NCBI RefSeq assembly: GCF_015706575.1
Contig: NW_024037048.1
Span: forward strand, 14,029,512 to 14,093,511
DNA: 64,000 nucleotides
Origin: Patiria miniata
Lineage: Eukaryota > Echinodermata > Asteroidea > Valvatida > Asterinidae
Reading direction: 5' to 3'
Shown here: piece by piece, positions 1-11,567 of the stretch
Layout of the letters: every line of letters begins with the position of its first letter
How positions within the stretch are numbered: position 1 is the stretch's first letter
Translations under genes and position numbers: made by a program
The notes under the pieces: model-generated
What the model was told of the DNA's origin: nothing
The model's database searches: none
The model's input: the letters and a program-made list of their open reading frames with translations, nothing else

Positions 1-840
1 TGATAACTCCGATGTTTAAAAAGACTGTGCACACCAGTGAATAATTTATTATTCATTAGTTAAAGAATAATGTAACCAATTGGGTTAAATAGCGAATGTC
101 TGTTCTGTTTGTGCACTATACAATTGACAAGGCCACTTAAGACAAGCTCGTAAAGATCTCGGAAGTTGCGGCTCGATTGTAGACCGTTGTAGCCTATACA
201 TCATGTACATGATGTAAAGGTATCATGTTCTTAAAAGGATTCCATTATTTTGCTGAACGTCAGTTGGTGCATGGAACGCGTTTGCATGTGGAACACCCAA
301 TTTGTGAGCCCCCATGTAAAAATGATTGACCTCGATCGTGCCCCAATTCCACGACTGCAGAAAAAAAATGGTAGCTGGTAAGTGGAGACCTGAAGCACGT
401 GTTGTTGCGAGGGCTAAAGGGACAAGGTGATTGATTGCCAAAGAAGACATAGCTGGCACCATGGAGCGTTTTCCTTGCTCCATGCTGGCACAAACCATAG
501 AGCTAGCTCTATTTCCCACAGTGGTCTTAGCAGATTGAGTACCATGCTGCATTACAAAAATGTACACATCGAATCATTGCTCTTTGAAAAAACAATGATA
601 ATATTTTCTAATCTTAAAAATGATTAAATTCTAAATTTAACTCTTATCAAACACACACACCATGGTTCGAAAATTACATCGGTTACGTGGAAGTAACATT
701 TATCAGATTTTCGCGAAAGGTATTACAAAAACAAAAGAGCAAAATAAAGGCTCTGCGCATTTGCAATTAAATTTAACTTGCTCCAGAGCAAGGAACATAG
801 ATAAGTATAATACGTGCAAATGATTACGACGCAACACACA
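1..840. other. No gene recognised
   Basis: AT-rich sequence with short random reading frames only. I see no splice-bounded exon, RNA gene or clear repeat here. Confidence 0.5.
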
Positions 841-841
841 G

Positions 842-1457
842 ATGCGACGGTCGCGAAAGTCCATCACCGTTTCGGTGATCACATTAAATGCCTCTTTGGC
901 GTTCCTGTTTCGCCAAAAGCGGCATTTAATCGGTGATGGACTTTCGCGATCGGTGATGATCTTTCGCGATCGGTGATCAAAGCTGCGATGACCAGTCGTT
1001 GAGTAAAAGTCCATCACCGATTGCGAAAGTCCATCACCGATCGTGAATATGCATCACCAGTAAAAGTCCATCACCGATTGCGAAAGTCCATCACCGATCG
1101 TGAATAAGCATCACCAGTAAAAGTCCATCACCGATTGCGAAAGTCCATCACCGATCGTGAATATGCATCACCAGTAAAAGTCCATCACCGATTGCGAAAG
1201 TCCATCACCGATCGTGAATATGCATCACCAGTAAAAGTCCATCACCGATTGCGAAAGTCCATCACCGATCGTGAATATGCATCACCAGTGAAAGTCCATC
1301 ACCGATCGCGAAAGTCCATCACCGATCGTGAATATGCATCACCAGTAAACGTCCATCACCGATCGCGAAAGTCCATCACCGATCGTGAATATGCATCACC
1401 GATTACAAAAGTCCATCACCGATTCGATGATCACATTAAATGCCTCTTTGGCGTTCC
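842..1457. repeat. 57-bp minisatellite in a foldback-flanked element
   Basis: About seven copies of a 57-bp unit run from about 1003 to 1428, built on AAAGTCCATCACCGAT and ATGCATCACCAGT. To the left is a hairpin with arms at 851-869 and 931-949 made of the same words (GCGAAAGTCCATCACCG and its reverse complement). The same 29-bp sequence occurs in direct orientation at 877-905 and 1429-1457 and brackets the array, so array and hairpin probably form one mobile or amplifying unit. The 57-bp period is a multiple of three, so one strand stays open for 108 codons. That frame has no start context or composition suggesting a protein. Confidence 0.8.
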
Positions 1458-1489
1458 ATAGTCGACAGTCCAATTTCAACGTGACACAC

Positions 1490-2480
1490 ACTGAAAACAC
1501 AGCGCGGTGCACGGGTGCTCACACGATCAATGGACCGCTGAAATATTAAATCTTTCTGGAAGTCAAATCATGCATATGATGCAGCGTGAACCATGCACAA
1601 AAATGTCAATTTACCAGGTTCACGCCGTGTGCGCTTCGTGTATGCTTTGTGCACGCATCCAGGACAGCTAAATTTGTTCTGATGGCTGTTTCTACCATGT
1701 CAATATTTGTTGTTTGTCTGATGTATTTTAACAAATGATTGAATTTACGAGTTTCCGAATGTCTCAGCGATTCCGTTTTGATGCTGGCCCAAAGCTGGCC
1801 CAACGTCGGCGCAGCGCTTACAGAAACACCGATATGGCCTGATATGTGGAGAGTTCAATGCTGTTTCTAATGTGAGGGATATAGCACCGCACGGGCCACA
1901 AAATCCCCTCAAACCGCGTTCACTGAGGGGTTGATGCGGCGCAATGTGTAGACCGCTCACCGTGCGTTATTCAATGGGAACGTGAAAACAGCGCGGTGTG
2001 AAGCGGGTGAAACGGCCACAATGCCGATGTTTCTGAACAGCCAATATTTATTCAAAGCAATGCAGCGTCAACCATGCACGAAACACTTCACTTGCAAGGT
2101 TCACGCTCTGTGTGTTTTGTATGCGTAGGATCAGCTAACAATTTGTTCCAATTCACTGTTTCTGTATGGCATGTGTCTATTTGTGCAGCAAGAGTTCACA
2201 AATACTTCCATTTTACAAGTTTCCGAATTTCTCAGTGAATTTGCTTTATTTATACTGATGGGCCCAACTATGAACTGAAATTTATTTGGGTGCGGTTTAC
2301 GCTGAGGCCACCGTGCAGTTTTCTAATGTAAGGGGATGCAACCACTGAGGCCACAAAATCACCTGAAACTGCGTTCGCTGAGGGTTATTGTGGATGACGG
2401 TTGATTTGTATTGAATTGAATGGGAAGTCGCCGCGGTTACGCAGGCGATCGTGAACCGCCAGAATGCTGATTTTTCTGCC
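1490..2480. repeat. Diverged tandem repeat, about 480-bp unit
   Basis: Two and a bit diverged copies follow one another. Landmarks recur at about 455-490 bp spacing: AAAACA(C)AGCGCGGTG at about 1495 and 1985, a GCAGCGT(G/C)AACCATGCAC block at about 1580 and 2062, GTTTCCGAAT at about 1751 and 2219, and GGCCACAAAATC at about 1894 and 2350. A third partial copy starts near 2398. No coding potential is evident and the family is unknown. Confidence 0.65.
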
Positions 2481-2719
2481 TTGTGGGGCCTGGATCTTCC
2501 TTGCAAAGGACCCGTACAAAGTCGGTGATAAAGCACCAAAACGGAGGCAGTACCCCTTACTCTCAGTGTAAAAAACCTTTCCACATTTAGAAGGCCACGA
2601 TTGATTATACACGGGCCGTATATGATGCGTTAAGTTCATGGAAGTTTATTTCACTGTATTTTATTTCCTCAAAGTCCCAATCAAGGAGCAAAGCATACCC
2701 CACCCCCTGTGGAAGCCGG

Positions 2720-2764
2720 CCCCAGCCCTCCCCCTCCCCCTCCCCCTCCCCCCCCCCCCCCCCC
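2720..2764. repeat. Poly-C / CCCCCT simple repeat
   Basis: Nearly pure C tract with interspersed T. A shorter equivalent lies near 42907 in block B. Such runs recur across the window (e.g. 11860, 18508, 19790, 22330, 53777) and are likely spots of length error. Confidence 0.85.
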
Positions 2765-2984
2765 AATTTTGAAAACCTGAATTAAAACATATTTAGTGCA
2801 GCCTTTGAAAAAAATAACGCATCCCAAGTGCCCTACCCTAAGTAAAACCCAAGTTTCTCCGCTGGCTTGAGTACGATTTAATTCCTCATATAATCCAAAA
2901 TTTATCAACACAATTTAATAGACTGAAGCGCCAACTGTACATTGAATGAATCACGGCCGGTGTATACGTCACTTGTCTATCCAC

Positions 2985-3345
2985 CAATCACAGTTTGTCG
3001 GTGACAAGTCGGTGACGACAAGTCGGTGACCACAAGTGAGTGGTCTGTGACTGACAGGTTGTGTGTGTCAATCATAAATTCCATATTTGGATGTGTCACC
3101 GACATCCATACAATATCCACCAATAAGAAGCGGCTATTTCAATCTCGGTGACTAGTTTTTATGGTGACTTTATATAGTCTCAACGACATTAACACTGCTT
3201 TCGTATCATTAATATGAAGCGAGTCGGTGATGTGTGATTGACAGCGCACAGGAGCCATGCAATCACAATCCAGGTCCGAGTTTTTAGTCACTGCTCAGGA
3301 AATCGATGGCACTATTTAAGACATGTGGGGCCGTCCACCCTTCAC
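2985..3345 (+). promoter_or_regulatory. Putative promoter of block A C1q gene
   Basis: A TATA-like TATTTAA lies at 3313-3319, about 100 bp upstream of a good splice donor (CTCG|GTGAGT at 3415/3416). Upstream, the word TCGGTGA recurs many times between about 2997 and 3230 on both strands (e.g. GTCGGTGACAAGTCGGTGAC), suggesting a repeated factor-binding site. The whole arrangement is conserved in block B at about 43175-43528. Transcription start about 30 bp after the TATA box is an inference. Confidence 0.5.
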
Positions 3346-3415
3346 ATCAACCACAGGTCACCTTCGGACGACAACCAGAGAGAGAGAACTGACTGCAAGA
3401 ACAAGATTTTGCTCG
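3343..3415 (+). other. Putative 5' non-coding exon 1 of C1q gene
   Basis: The predicted first exon lies between the TATA-like box and the donor CTCG|GTGAGTG. It has no ATG, as expected for a leader. Its A/C-rich, GAGAGA-containing sequence ends in AACAAGATTTTGCTCG. The start is estimated and only the donor is sharply defined. The equivalent in block B is 43528-43598. Confidence 0.45.
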
Positions 3416-4384
3416 GTGAGTGTTTGAAACAATCATTTTTCTTCTGAAGACATTTGTTGTCTTTTGCACAATGTGTTTGAATCAATGCGGGATTCAGATT
3501 TTGTTGAATGTTACTGATTCAATTATTTTTCAAACAACGAGCTCGGTAGTAGGCTTGATATTTCCTCGTCTTTGTGTGTTTGTGAAATGTGGTAGCTTGA
3601 GGACTGAATTTTTTTTTTATGAACAAATGTTCAATTTCTTTTTACTATGACTCTGATACACGTTTGCTAGCAGCAAAGCCAGCGCGCTAATTCCGATCCA
3701 GAAGTTGTGCCTTTTCCCAACGACCACTTTGGAGTTGATAAAGTATCGCGATGATTTACAAATGTGTTTGAAATTAACTTGTTCAGACGGGCTTTGTTTG
3801 TGCATAACATGCACTAATCAAAGCCCGTCTGAAAGAGTTAATTTCAAACACTTTTGTAAATAATTGAGCTATTTTATTTCAGCTCTTAATGTAAACAGTT
3901 GGTGCAGATGCAGACCACGGTTTTGTGAGGTCAAATTTCAAGGCAATAATAATGAGGAATTCCTGTCTGGCAATATTTCCGCTACTACTTCCATTGTGCA
4001 CTCTCAAAAACAAATTGTCCAAATACTTACTGGTTTCTTTAGTTCTTGAACAAAACTCATTTGGATTCTTGTCGATATGGATAATACACTACGAAGTCAC
4101 ATTTATGGACTTTTTTTTATTTACGTTCGACTGTTGGGTTGGACTGTTTTCTGACCGCAGTTTTTCGCAAGTATAAAACATCAAGTTCCCTGCTGTGATT
4201 CAGAACAGTAATTAAAGATGAATTGATCATTCAAAATAATATTTCAGAGGAACTACAAAAACGTCGGTGAAGGGCAAAACCTAATTTGATTTATATCACC
4301 CCGACGCAAAATTCCATCTTATAATAGTTTATGCGGTACCCGCTGCTATGTACATCAGATTCGAACCGGCCAACCGATCCCGTT

Positions 4385-4457
4385 AGCTCGGTGGTCGAGT
4401 GGTAAGACATCTGCACTAGAAAGCAGGAGGTCGTGGGTTCGAGTCCCACCCGAGTGA
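4385..4457 (+). pseudogene. tRNA-like sequence inside the SINE-like element
   Basis: 73 nt fold as a class I tRNA. The A box is TGGTCGAGTGG (4392-4402) and the B box GGTTCGAGTCC (4436-4446). The five-pair T stem (GTGGG/CCCAC) is perfect, the acceptor stem is nearly complete (AGCTCGG with CCGAGTG, one mismatch and one G-T), and the variable loop has 5 nt. The anticodon arm is abnormal, with a four-pair stem and an 8-nt loop (ACTAGAAA), so a decoding tRNA is unlikely. It more likely serves as the Pol III promoter of the mobile element. Confidence 0.6.
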
Positions 4458-4463
4458 TTTTTT
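4458..4463 (+). terminator. Pol III terminator T6
   Basis: Six T residues directly follow the discriminator base of the tRNA-like sequence, a typical RNA polymerase III stop. If used, transcripts would end before the second terminal repeat. Confidence 0.5.
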
Positions 4464-5288
4464 CCAACTTTCACTCGGGAGGTAACACACTGAGTATACA
4501 GTGTTAAAAAAAACGTCGGTGAAGGGCAAAACCTAATTTGATTTATATCACCCCGACGCAAAATTCCATCTTATAACTACAAAATTGTACAAATCGGTGT
4601 TTCACATTTTCGGTTTAAAAAAAAAAGGCTCTCAAAACCTGGACTCTTTATAACCTGGCCAATATTTTTGGCATGATCAAGCACACTCTTATTTTTGGCC
4701 TCTTTTTTCCTATTGACTTTATCGTTGAAATTTTCAAACATGAATCCTAGTGCAATGTACTGACATTATTTCCGGATATCACTCAAACTCAATCAGAATG
4801 AAAACTTATGCGGAAGTTGGTCACGGAAGAACGTATACAGATATCCGGACATCTCAAAATGCCGGTCTTATTTGTTATATTATTTGTGGTTATTCTCAGT
4901 GACTTTGAACTTTGTTGTTCAACTGGCATTTTGCTATAGTTCACAGTGCGCCATTCCGGTTTCATCAAGTTACTTTTAAGCATTGCAGGATAAAAGTGTC
5001 ACTGGTCAGAATAGACTAGAGGGCGCAAATACAAACGCACTGGATCATGATGATGCACACAGTTTTATACAAGTTCAAAAGCTGGATGCATTTTGTAGAA
5101 TTCATGGATAGATTTGATTTTTTGGAGAACGCATTTGAGATAAATAGTCAACCCAAATTACATTTTTACTGAACAGACATTTTTTGGCCGTATTGTACTT
5201 GTGGAATTCAGCCATGCCTCCCCACCAAACTCCAAGTTATCTCCTAGAGGATTTTTAATGACTCATATTGTTGTTGGTATTTTTTCAG

Positions 5289-5349
5289 CCAGCAATCCGC
5301 TTAAGTGTTGAAGAGTGCTTCTGCGAGAGAATTCAAGAACTGTGCTTAG
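5289..5349 (+). other. Putative 5' leader exon (unit 1)
   Basis: A 61-nt block between a pyrimidine-rich acceptor (TTTTTTCAG) and a donor (TTAG|GTGAGTGTCTG). It has no ATG. It shares AGAATTCAAGAAC and the donor context with the block at 12975-13036. Conserved in block B at 45109-45169. Use as an alternative or serial 5'UTR exon of the C1q transcript is an inference. Confidence 0.5.
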
Positions 5350-5484
5350 GTGAGTGTCTGTTGACATTTTCTTCATTCAAGCATCAGAATAGAGCAGTGA
5401 TTTGGTAGGAGACTGTTCCTTTTTTCTATGCATTGAATCTTTTTGGTCCAAATTAGAAACCAGAAAACGTCATTCAATTACCTC

Positions 5485-8142
5485 TACGAAAAATATCATC
5501 CTGGCCATGATGGTTAGTCTTCTCAATTATCCCTTCTAAAACAATATCCTCCAAGCCATAGTCTCCTCAATTATCCCTTCTAAAAATATCCTCCTAGCCA
5601 TGATGGTTAGTCTCCTCAATGATCTCATCTAAAAAATATCTTCCAAGCCGTGATGCTTTGTCTGTTCAATAATCTCGTCTAAAAAGAATTCCTCCAAGCC
5701 ATGATGATTACTATCCTAAATTATTATCAACTCTAAAAAAAAAAATAGCTTCCAAGCCGTGATGGTTTGTGCGTTCAATAATTTCTTCTAAAAAAATCCT
5801 CCTAGCCATGATGGTTAGTCTCCTCAATTTTCCCTTCTAAAATATCCTCCTAGCCGTGGTGATTAGTCTCCTCAATTATCCCTTCTAAAATATATCATCC
5901 AAGCCATGATGGTTTTCATTTCAATAATCTCTTCAAAAAAAATCCTCCTTGCAGTGATGATTAGTCTCCACAATAATTATCCCTTTAGAAAAGATCCTCC
6001 TATCCATGATGGTTAGTCTCCTAAATAATGATCACATCTAAAACATATCCTCCTTGCCAGGATGATAGTCTCCTGAATTATCCCTTCTAAAAAATATCCT
6101 TCTAGCCATGATGGTTTTCATTTCAATAATCCCTTCTAAAAAATATCCTCTTAACCGTGATAAGTCACCTCAATTATCCCTGTAAAAAAAACCTCCTAGC
6201 CGTGGTGATTAGCCTCCTCAATTATCCCTTTTCAAAAAAAATCCTCCTAGCAATGATGGTTAATCTCCTCAATGATCACATCTAAAAAATATCCTCCAAG
6301 TCCAGATGATTAGTTTCCTCAATTATCTCTTCTAAAACATATCCTCCAAGCCATGATGGTTTTTATTTTAATAATCCCCTCTAAAAAAATCCTCCTAGCC
6401 ATGATGGTTTGTCTCCTCAATTATCCCTTCTAAAACAATATCCTCCTGGCCATGATGGTTAGTCTCCTTAATTATCCCTTTAAAAAAATCCTCCAAGCCA
6501 TGTTGGTTTTCATTCAATAATCCCTTCTAAAAATATCCTCCTAGCCATGATGGTTAGTATTCTCAATTATCCCCTTAAAAATATCCTCCAAGTCATGATG
6601 ATTAGTGTCTTCAATTATTCCTTTTAAAAACCTCCTTGCCGTGATGATTAGTCTCCTCAATTATCCCATCTCAAAGATAACGTCCAAGCCATGATGGTTT
6701 GTCTGTTCATATAATCAATAATAATAATGTTCAATAATCCCTTCTAAAAAGATACCTCCTTGTCATGAGTGTGAGTCTCCGCAATTATCCCTTCTAGAAA
6801 TTATCCTCCAAGCAATTATGGTAAGTCTCCTCAATTATCACATCTAAAAATTAACTTCCAAGCCGTGATGGTTTGTCTGTTCAATAATCTCGTCTGAAAA
6901 ATATCCTCCAAGCCGTGATGGTTTTTATTTCAATAAGCCCTTCTAAATAAAAATATGCTCCTAGCCATGATGAGTAGTCTCCTCAATTATCCCTTCTCAA
7001 AAAAAATCTTCCAAGCCGTGATGGATTGTGTGTTCAATAATCTCTTCTAGAAATATCCTCCTAGCCATGATGGGTGGTCTCCTCAGTTATCCCTTCTAAA
7101 AATATCCTCCTAGCTATGATGGTTAGTCTCCTCAATTATCCCTTCTAAAAATATCGTACAAGCCATGATGATAAGTCTCCTCGATTATCCCTTCTCAAAA
7201 AATATCTTCCAAGCCGTGATGGATAGTGTGTTCAATAATCTCTTCTAAAACATATCCTCCAAGACGTGATGATAAGTCTCCTCAATTATCCCTTCAAAAA
7301 ACTATCCTCCGAGCCATGATGGTTTCATTCAATAATCCCTCTGAAAAATATCCTCCTAACCGTGATGAATAGTCTCCTTAATTTTCCCTTCTGAAAAAAT
7401 ATCCTCCAAGCAATGATAGTTAGTCTCCTCCATTATCCCTTCAAAAATATCTTCCTAGCCGTGATGATTAGTCTTCTCAATTATCCCTTCCTTATCATCC
7501 AATCCATGATGGTTTTCATTTCACTAATCCCTTCTACAAATATCCTCCCAGCCGTGATTATTAGCCTCCTCAATTATCCCTTTAAAAAAATATCCTCGTG
7601 GCCATGATGGTTAGTCTCCTCATTTAGCCCTTCCAAAAAATATCCTCCTAGCCATGAGGGTTAGTCTCCTCAATGATCACATCTAAAAAAAATATCTTCC
7701 AAGCCTTGATGGTTTGTCTGTACAATAATCTCGTCTAAAAAATATCCTCTAACCATGATGGTGTTTATTTTAATAATCCCTTCTAAAAAATATCCTCCTA
7801 GCCGTGATGATAAGTCTCCTAAATTATCCCTTCTCAAAACAATATCTTCCAAGCCGAGATCGATTGTGTGTTCAATAATCTCTTCTACAAAAAAATCCTC
7901 CAAGCAATGATTGTTTTTATTTTAATAATCCCCTCTAAAAATCCTCCTGACCATGATGGTTTGTCTCCTTAATTATCCCTTCTAAAACAATATCCTCCTC
8001 GCCATGATGGTTAGTCTTCTCAATTATCCCTTCTAAAAATATCCTCTAAGCCATGATGATTAGTCTTCTCAATTATCCCTTCAAAAAAATATATCCTCCT
8101 AACCATGATGGTTTTAATTCAATAATCCCTTCTAAAAAAATC
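5485..8142. repeat. Intronic minisatellite, about 48-bp unit
   Basis: Dozens of imperfect copies of a unit reading roughly TCCTCCAAGCCATGATGG, then TTAGTCTCCTCAATTATCCC, then TTCTAAAAAATA. Unit length varies with A-run length. The block B counterpart (45308-46975) is about 1 kb shorter, having lost internal groups of units. The reading frames of 60-80 codons inside are by-products of the period. Confidence 0.9.
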
Positions 8143-8616
8143 TTATAGAACTGCGCCTGGAACACGCCTTTTTGAACCGTAGCCTTTTTGTTCGTGGTCT
8201 TTGAATCAACATGCGATTCGGTTTCAAATTCTCCCTATTATAACTAACTTCGTTCGATGACGTCATAATGCTGAATTGTCGCAAAGACGTTTATGGTAAT
8301 TCACAGAATATCTATGGCTGCAGACCAGCAAATAAACTGCCATGGACCTCAGTGATAAATACCCCAACTTGTAAAGATCAGGACAAATACTCACAACTCT
8401 CAAAGGTGTTTGAGACACCCATCAAATTACAGCTTATTTCATCATCTTTCATTGTCTGTTCAATTTTTGCGGTATAATCCGATGACCTTTAGGGATAAAA
8501 ATTCCATCGGAAGATGATGACCCTGTAGTCCTGCAGCCAATCGCCCAAGGCACAATCTGCCACTTCACACAACACTGAACACTCAGGTTTATTAGGACAA
8601 AAGATATTGCTCAAAC

Positions 8617-8775
8617 AGGGGTAGATCCTGGAATGTTTGCAGGGGGAGGGTCAGGCTCCTAAAAAAATTAACAAATTGTTGTGACAGGCGAACGGGTAAT
8701 ATTTTGTGTGCATGTTTCACATCGGGGGCAGGGGGGGGTCGGCCCCCTTCCCCACCCTCTGGATCCGCGCCTGTC
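8617..8775. mobile_element. Short GGATCC-ended element
   Basis: A roughly 160-bp G/C-run-rich segment whose ends are inverted copies around GATCC (GGGGTAGATCCTGG at the left, CTCTGGATCCGCGCC at the right). Block B has the same element with a better left end (GGGGCGGATCCTGG, 47449). Related to 11568-11887. Probably a small non-autonomous element of unknown family. Confidence 0.5.
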
Positions 8776-8779
8776 AAAA

Positions 8780-9271
8780 TATTTTGTCAAATTTTGACCT
8801 GAAATGCTTGTAATTTGATGTATGATGACGTCATGACGACGTCACTAAAATATCCACATCTTCACACACAAGTTCATGTTCATACCAGGTTTCGTCTTTC
8901 TGCAACTTCTTTTTGCATTTTAAATTCACCTAAATTTGACCTACCAGTAACCCCGGAAGGAAAGGTTAGACGACTTTACCTTCGAATATCAAAAATGTTT
9001 ATCAATCTATAGTCAATCAGATTTCAAAGTGTGAACATGATTGTTCATTTTGTTTATGAGGTTTTGCAGTGAAATTGCTTGTAATTAAATACCTGATGAC
9101 GTCATTACGACGTCAGAGTATAAAAAGGTATACCTCTGAGTCAGTGTTGATGTTTGAACAGTACTGTTCAGAAGAAAAGTCGCAGATAATTATTGTCAGA
9201 AAAAAAACAAGAAAGAAAGAAAGAAAGAAATTTCTTAACATTTCCAAACAATGATCGGGTAGTACCCGATC
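8780..9271. repeat. Repeat with TGACGTCA palindromes, AAAG tail and end hairpin
   Basis: Two diverged sub-units carry GATGACGTCATGACGACGTC (about 8824) and GATGACGTCATTACGACGTC (about 9097), followed by an AGAAAGAAAGAAAG run (about 9210-9229). It ends in a perfect-stem hairpin GATCGGGT/ACCCGATC (9253-9271). The same architecture is seen at 23260-24728 and in block B at 47612-48120. It resembles a dispersed non-coding transposon, class undetermined. Confidence 0.6.
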
Positions 9272-9279
9272 ACCCAAAT

Positions 9280-10690
9280 ATATCAGGGTTTTGTTGTTCG
9301 GAATGAGGAATTCCTGTCTGACATTATTTTCGCCTCTACTTTCATTTCGCACGCTTCAAACTAAATTATTGTTCACATACTGACTGGTTTAGTTTTTGAT
9401 AAAGTTGAAATCTTGTCACTATAATGGATAGCACACTGTACATTCACGGAAAGTTGTACTGTCAAAACAAAGGCTATCAGTAGGACTTTTTTTTAGTCAT
9501 ATCTGATTGCAGTATTTTGAAGAGTTTAAAACATCAAGTTCCCTGCTGATTTCAGAATAGTTTCAACTGATTGTGATTAATGCTTAAACAAATTCACGCA
9601 CTTTTAATACTTTAAAAAATATGTCTTTCTTTGGTTTACAGAAGACAAATTGCGAAAGCTCCATTCTTTATAAATAACCTCACCAATAAAATCAGTATGA
9701 TCAACCACCCCTTATTTTCTTCCTCATTTTGCCATTTTAATGTTATCAATTTAATTTTAAAACACGGAAACTCTGGTGCAATGTACTCACATTGTTTCCC
9801 GGCAATCACTGAAACTAATTCAGGATCAACAGTTACAGGGAAGTTGGTCACGGAAGAACGTTTATCAGGAAATCCGGACATCAAAAACATTCCTGTCTTA
9901 TTGTGTGTTATTGCTCAAGCAGTACCCTTTCAACTTTGCCATTTCGCTAGAGTTCACAGTGCGCTTTGATCATCAAGTTACATTCAGCAGGATGAACGAG
10001 TCATGAATATAGAGGGCGCAAATACAAACGGACCGGATCGTGATATGATGCACACAGTTTTATACAAGTTCAAATTGCTTTATTTAACTGGGTGAATTTG
10101 TAGAAATCATGTGTAGAGTTGGTGTTTGTACAAATTACTCAGGCTTTCTGTTCGCCTGAAGAGATTGAAGCAAAAGCTCTCGATGAATTCACTCATGTAT
10201 TTGCATGTAGGGTTCCACTCAGCACGCCGCTGAGTTTCTGTTGGATATTTGGACAAACAGCCATATTGATTTTTGGCTTATTTTTCGAAAGTTTTTGGTG
10301 ATTGGTACAGATTTTCACAAATCTGAAATATTTTGTGAGACAAGTTTCAGTTGACAAACAGATGGAGGCTTACTAGAGCCAAACCGGTGCGCTGATTTCC
10401 TATCCGGAAAATAAATCTTTATTGAACGACTGTAACTTGACTGCGGTAGTCCAGCTGTAATGTTTGCGCTCCTACTTCCTTGGTATGAGATCGATTTCCC
10501 CCACAAATGCAGAAACTGGATGCTCAATGTGATTCCTATATTTACAAGTTCAAGCAACCTTGAACCAGTTAGAGGAACATATGATCAATTGCTCACAATC
10601 TTAAGTATGATGCAGCACAACTAACTTTTGAACTTTTAGCTTAGTTGATGCTATACATTTGACCAAAACAGATAAATTAAAGGGATTATT
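9280..10690 (+). repeat. Leader-region repeat unit 2
   Basis: Second diverged unit, with GAGGAATTCCTGTCTGAC (9304), CATCAAGTTCCCTGCTG (9529), the ATGTACTCACATTG block (9781), AGAGGGCGCAAATACAAACG (10012) and GGTGCGCTGATTTCC (about 10386). No leader exon was found in this unit. Offset to unit 3 is about 1.38-1.41 kb. Confidence 0.6.
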
Positions 10691-11567
10691 TTTTTGGTTC
10701 TTGTCACTGAATTCCGTTGCTAACACACGTTAATAGTCTGCCCACCGGCACACTATTTCGAAAACGTCTTCAGTTTTTTTAAGACGATATATTATGTCTG
10801 ATATAACACTATACAAACACGAAATAATTCAGTGTCAAAAACAAAGCTGTTCAGACTCGACTGGTTTTGAATCAAATTTTGGGAGCATTTTTTTAAAGAG
10901 CTCATTACATCAAGTTCCCTGCTGTGATTCAGAATAGTTGAAATTGATCGGGATTCGCACTTATTTAAAATAATTCACGCACTTGTAATAGTTCAGGTAA
11001 AAAATTACTGCGTTAACATTTTGGTTTAAAGAAAACAATCTTGCGAATGTTCGACTCTTTAACCTAAACAGTATATAGGTATGATCAACCACCCCCTTAT
11101 TTTCTGCCTCGTTTTTTCCCTGTTTATTTTATCATTTTAATTTTTAAACATGAATCGATGTACTCACATTGTATTCCGGCAATCACTCAAACTAATTCAG
11201 GATGAAGAGTTATGGAGAAGTTGGTCACGGAAGAACGTTTATCAGGAAATCCGAACAACTCAAACATGCCTGTCTTATTTTGTGTTATCATTTATGTGGA
11301 TACTCAGTACCCTTTGAACTTTGTTGTTAAACTGTGTCATTTCGCTAGAGTTCACAGTGCGCCATTCCGGTTTGATCACCAAACATTCAATCACTGCAGG
11401 ATGAACGTGTCACTGAATATAGAGGGCGCAAACACAAACGGACCGGATCCTGATGATGCTCACAGTTTTATTCGTGTTCAAATTGCTTTATCTAGTTGGA
11501 TTCATTTGTAGCAATCATGTACAGCGTTGATGTCTGTGCACATTATTCGTCCCTTCTGTTCCCTGTC

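Larger units (their letters stand above)
4261..4574 (+). mobile_element. tRNA-derived SINE-like element with terminal direct repeats
   Basis: A 314-bp insertion flanked by a perfect 10-bp target duplication AACTACAAAA (4251-4260 and 4575-4584). Block B has the uninserted site near 44412-44422. The element has a tRNA-like core with Pol III A and B boxes, and the same 62-bp sequence at both ends (4261-4322 and 4513-4574). Each end copy is itself a weak hairpin (CGTCGGTG with CACCCCGACG). Known SINEs have a tRNA head and tail but not terminal direct repeats, so this may be a dimer-derived or TRIM-like unit. Confidence 0.75.
3650..5400 (+). repeat. Leader-region repeat unit 1
   Basis: First of three diverged tandem units making up the upstream intron region. 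Shared landmarks in order include GAGGAATTCCTGTCTG (3954), CATCAAGTTCCCTGCTG (4181), an ATGTACTGACATT block (about 4755) and AGAGGGCGCAAATACAAACG (5020). It ends in a leader exon (5289-5349). Units 2 and 3 are at about 9280-10690 and 10700-13040. Confidence 0.65.

Noticed and set aside
1135-1461. 108-codon repetitive frame
   Set aside because: Arises because the 57-bp minisatellite period is a multiple of three. No signal for translation.
4385-4457. Functional serine tRNA gene (AGA)
   Set aside because: Serine tRNAs need a long variable arm, and this one has five bases and an 8-nt anticodon loop. It sits inside a mobile element.
5485-8142. CRISPR-like array
   Set aside because: Units are contiguous and imperfect without unique spacers, in animal DNA. 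It is a minisatellite.
9253-9271. Helitron 3' end hairpin (also 24706-24728)
   Set aside because: No CTRR terminus follows the hairpin, and no TC start or A-T target could be identified.
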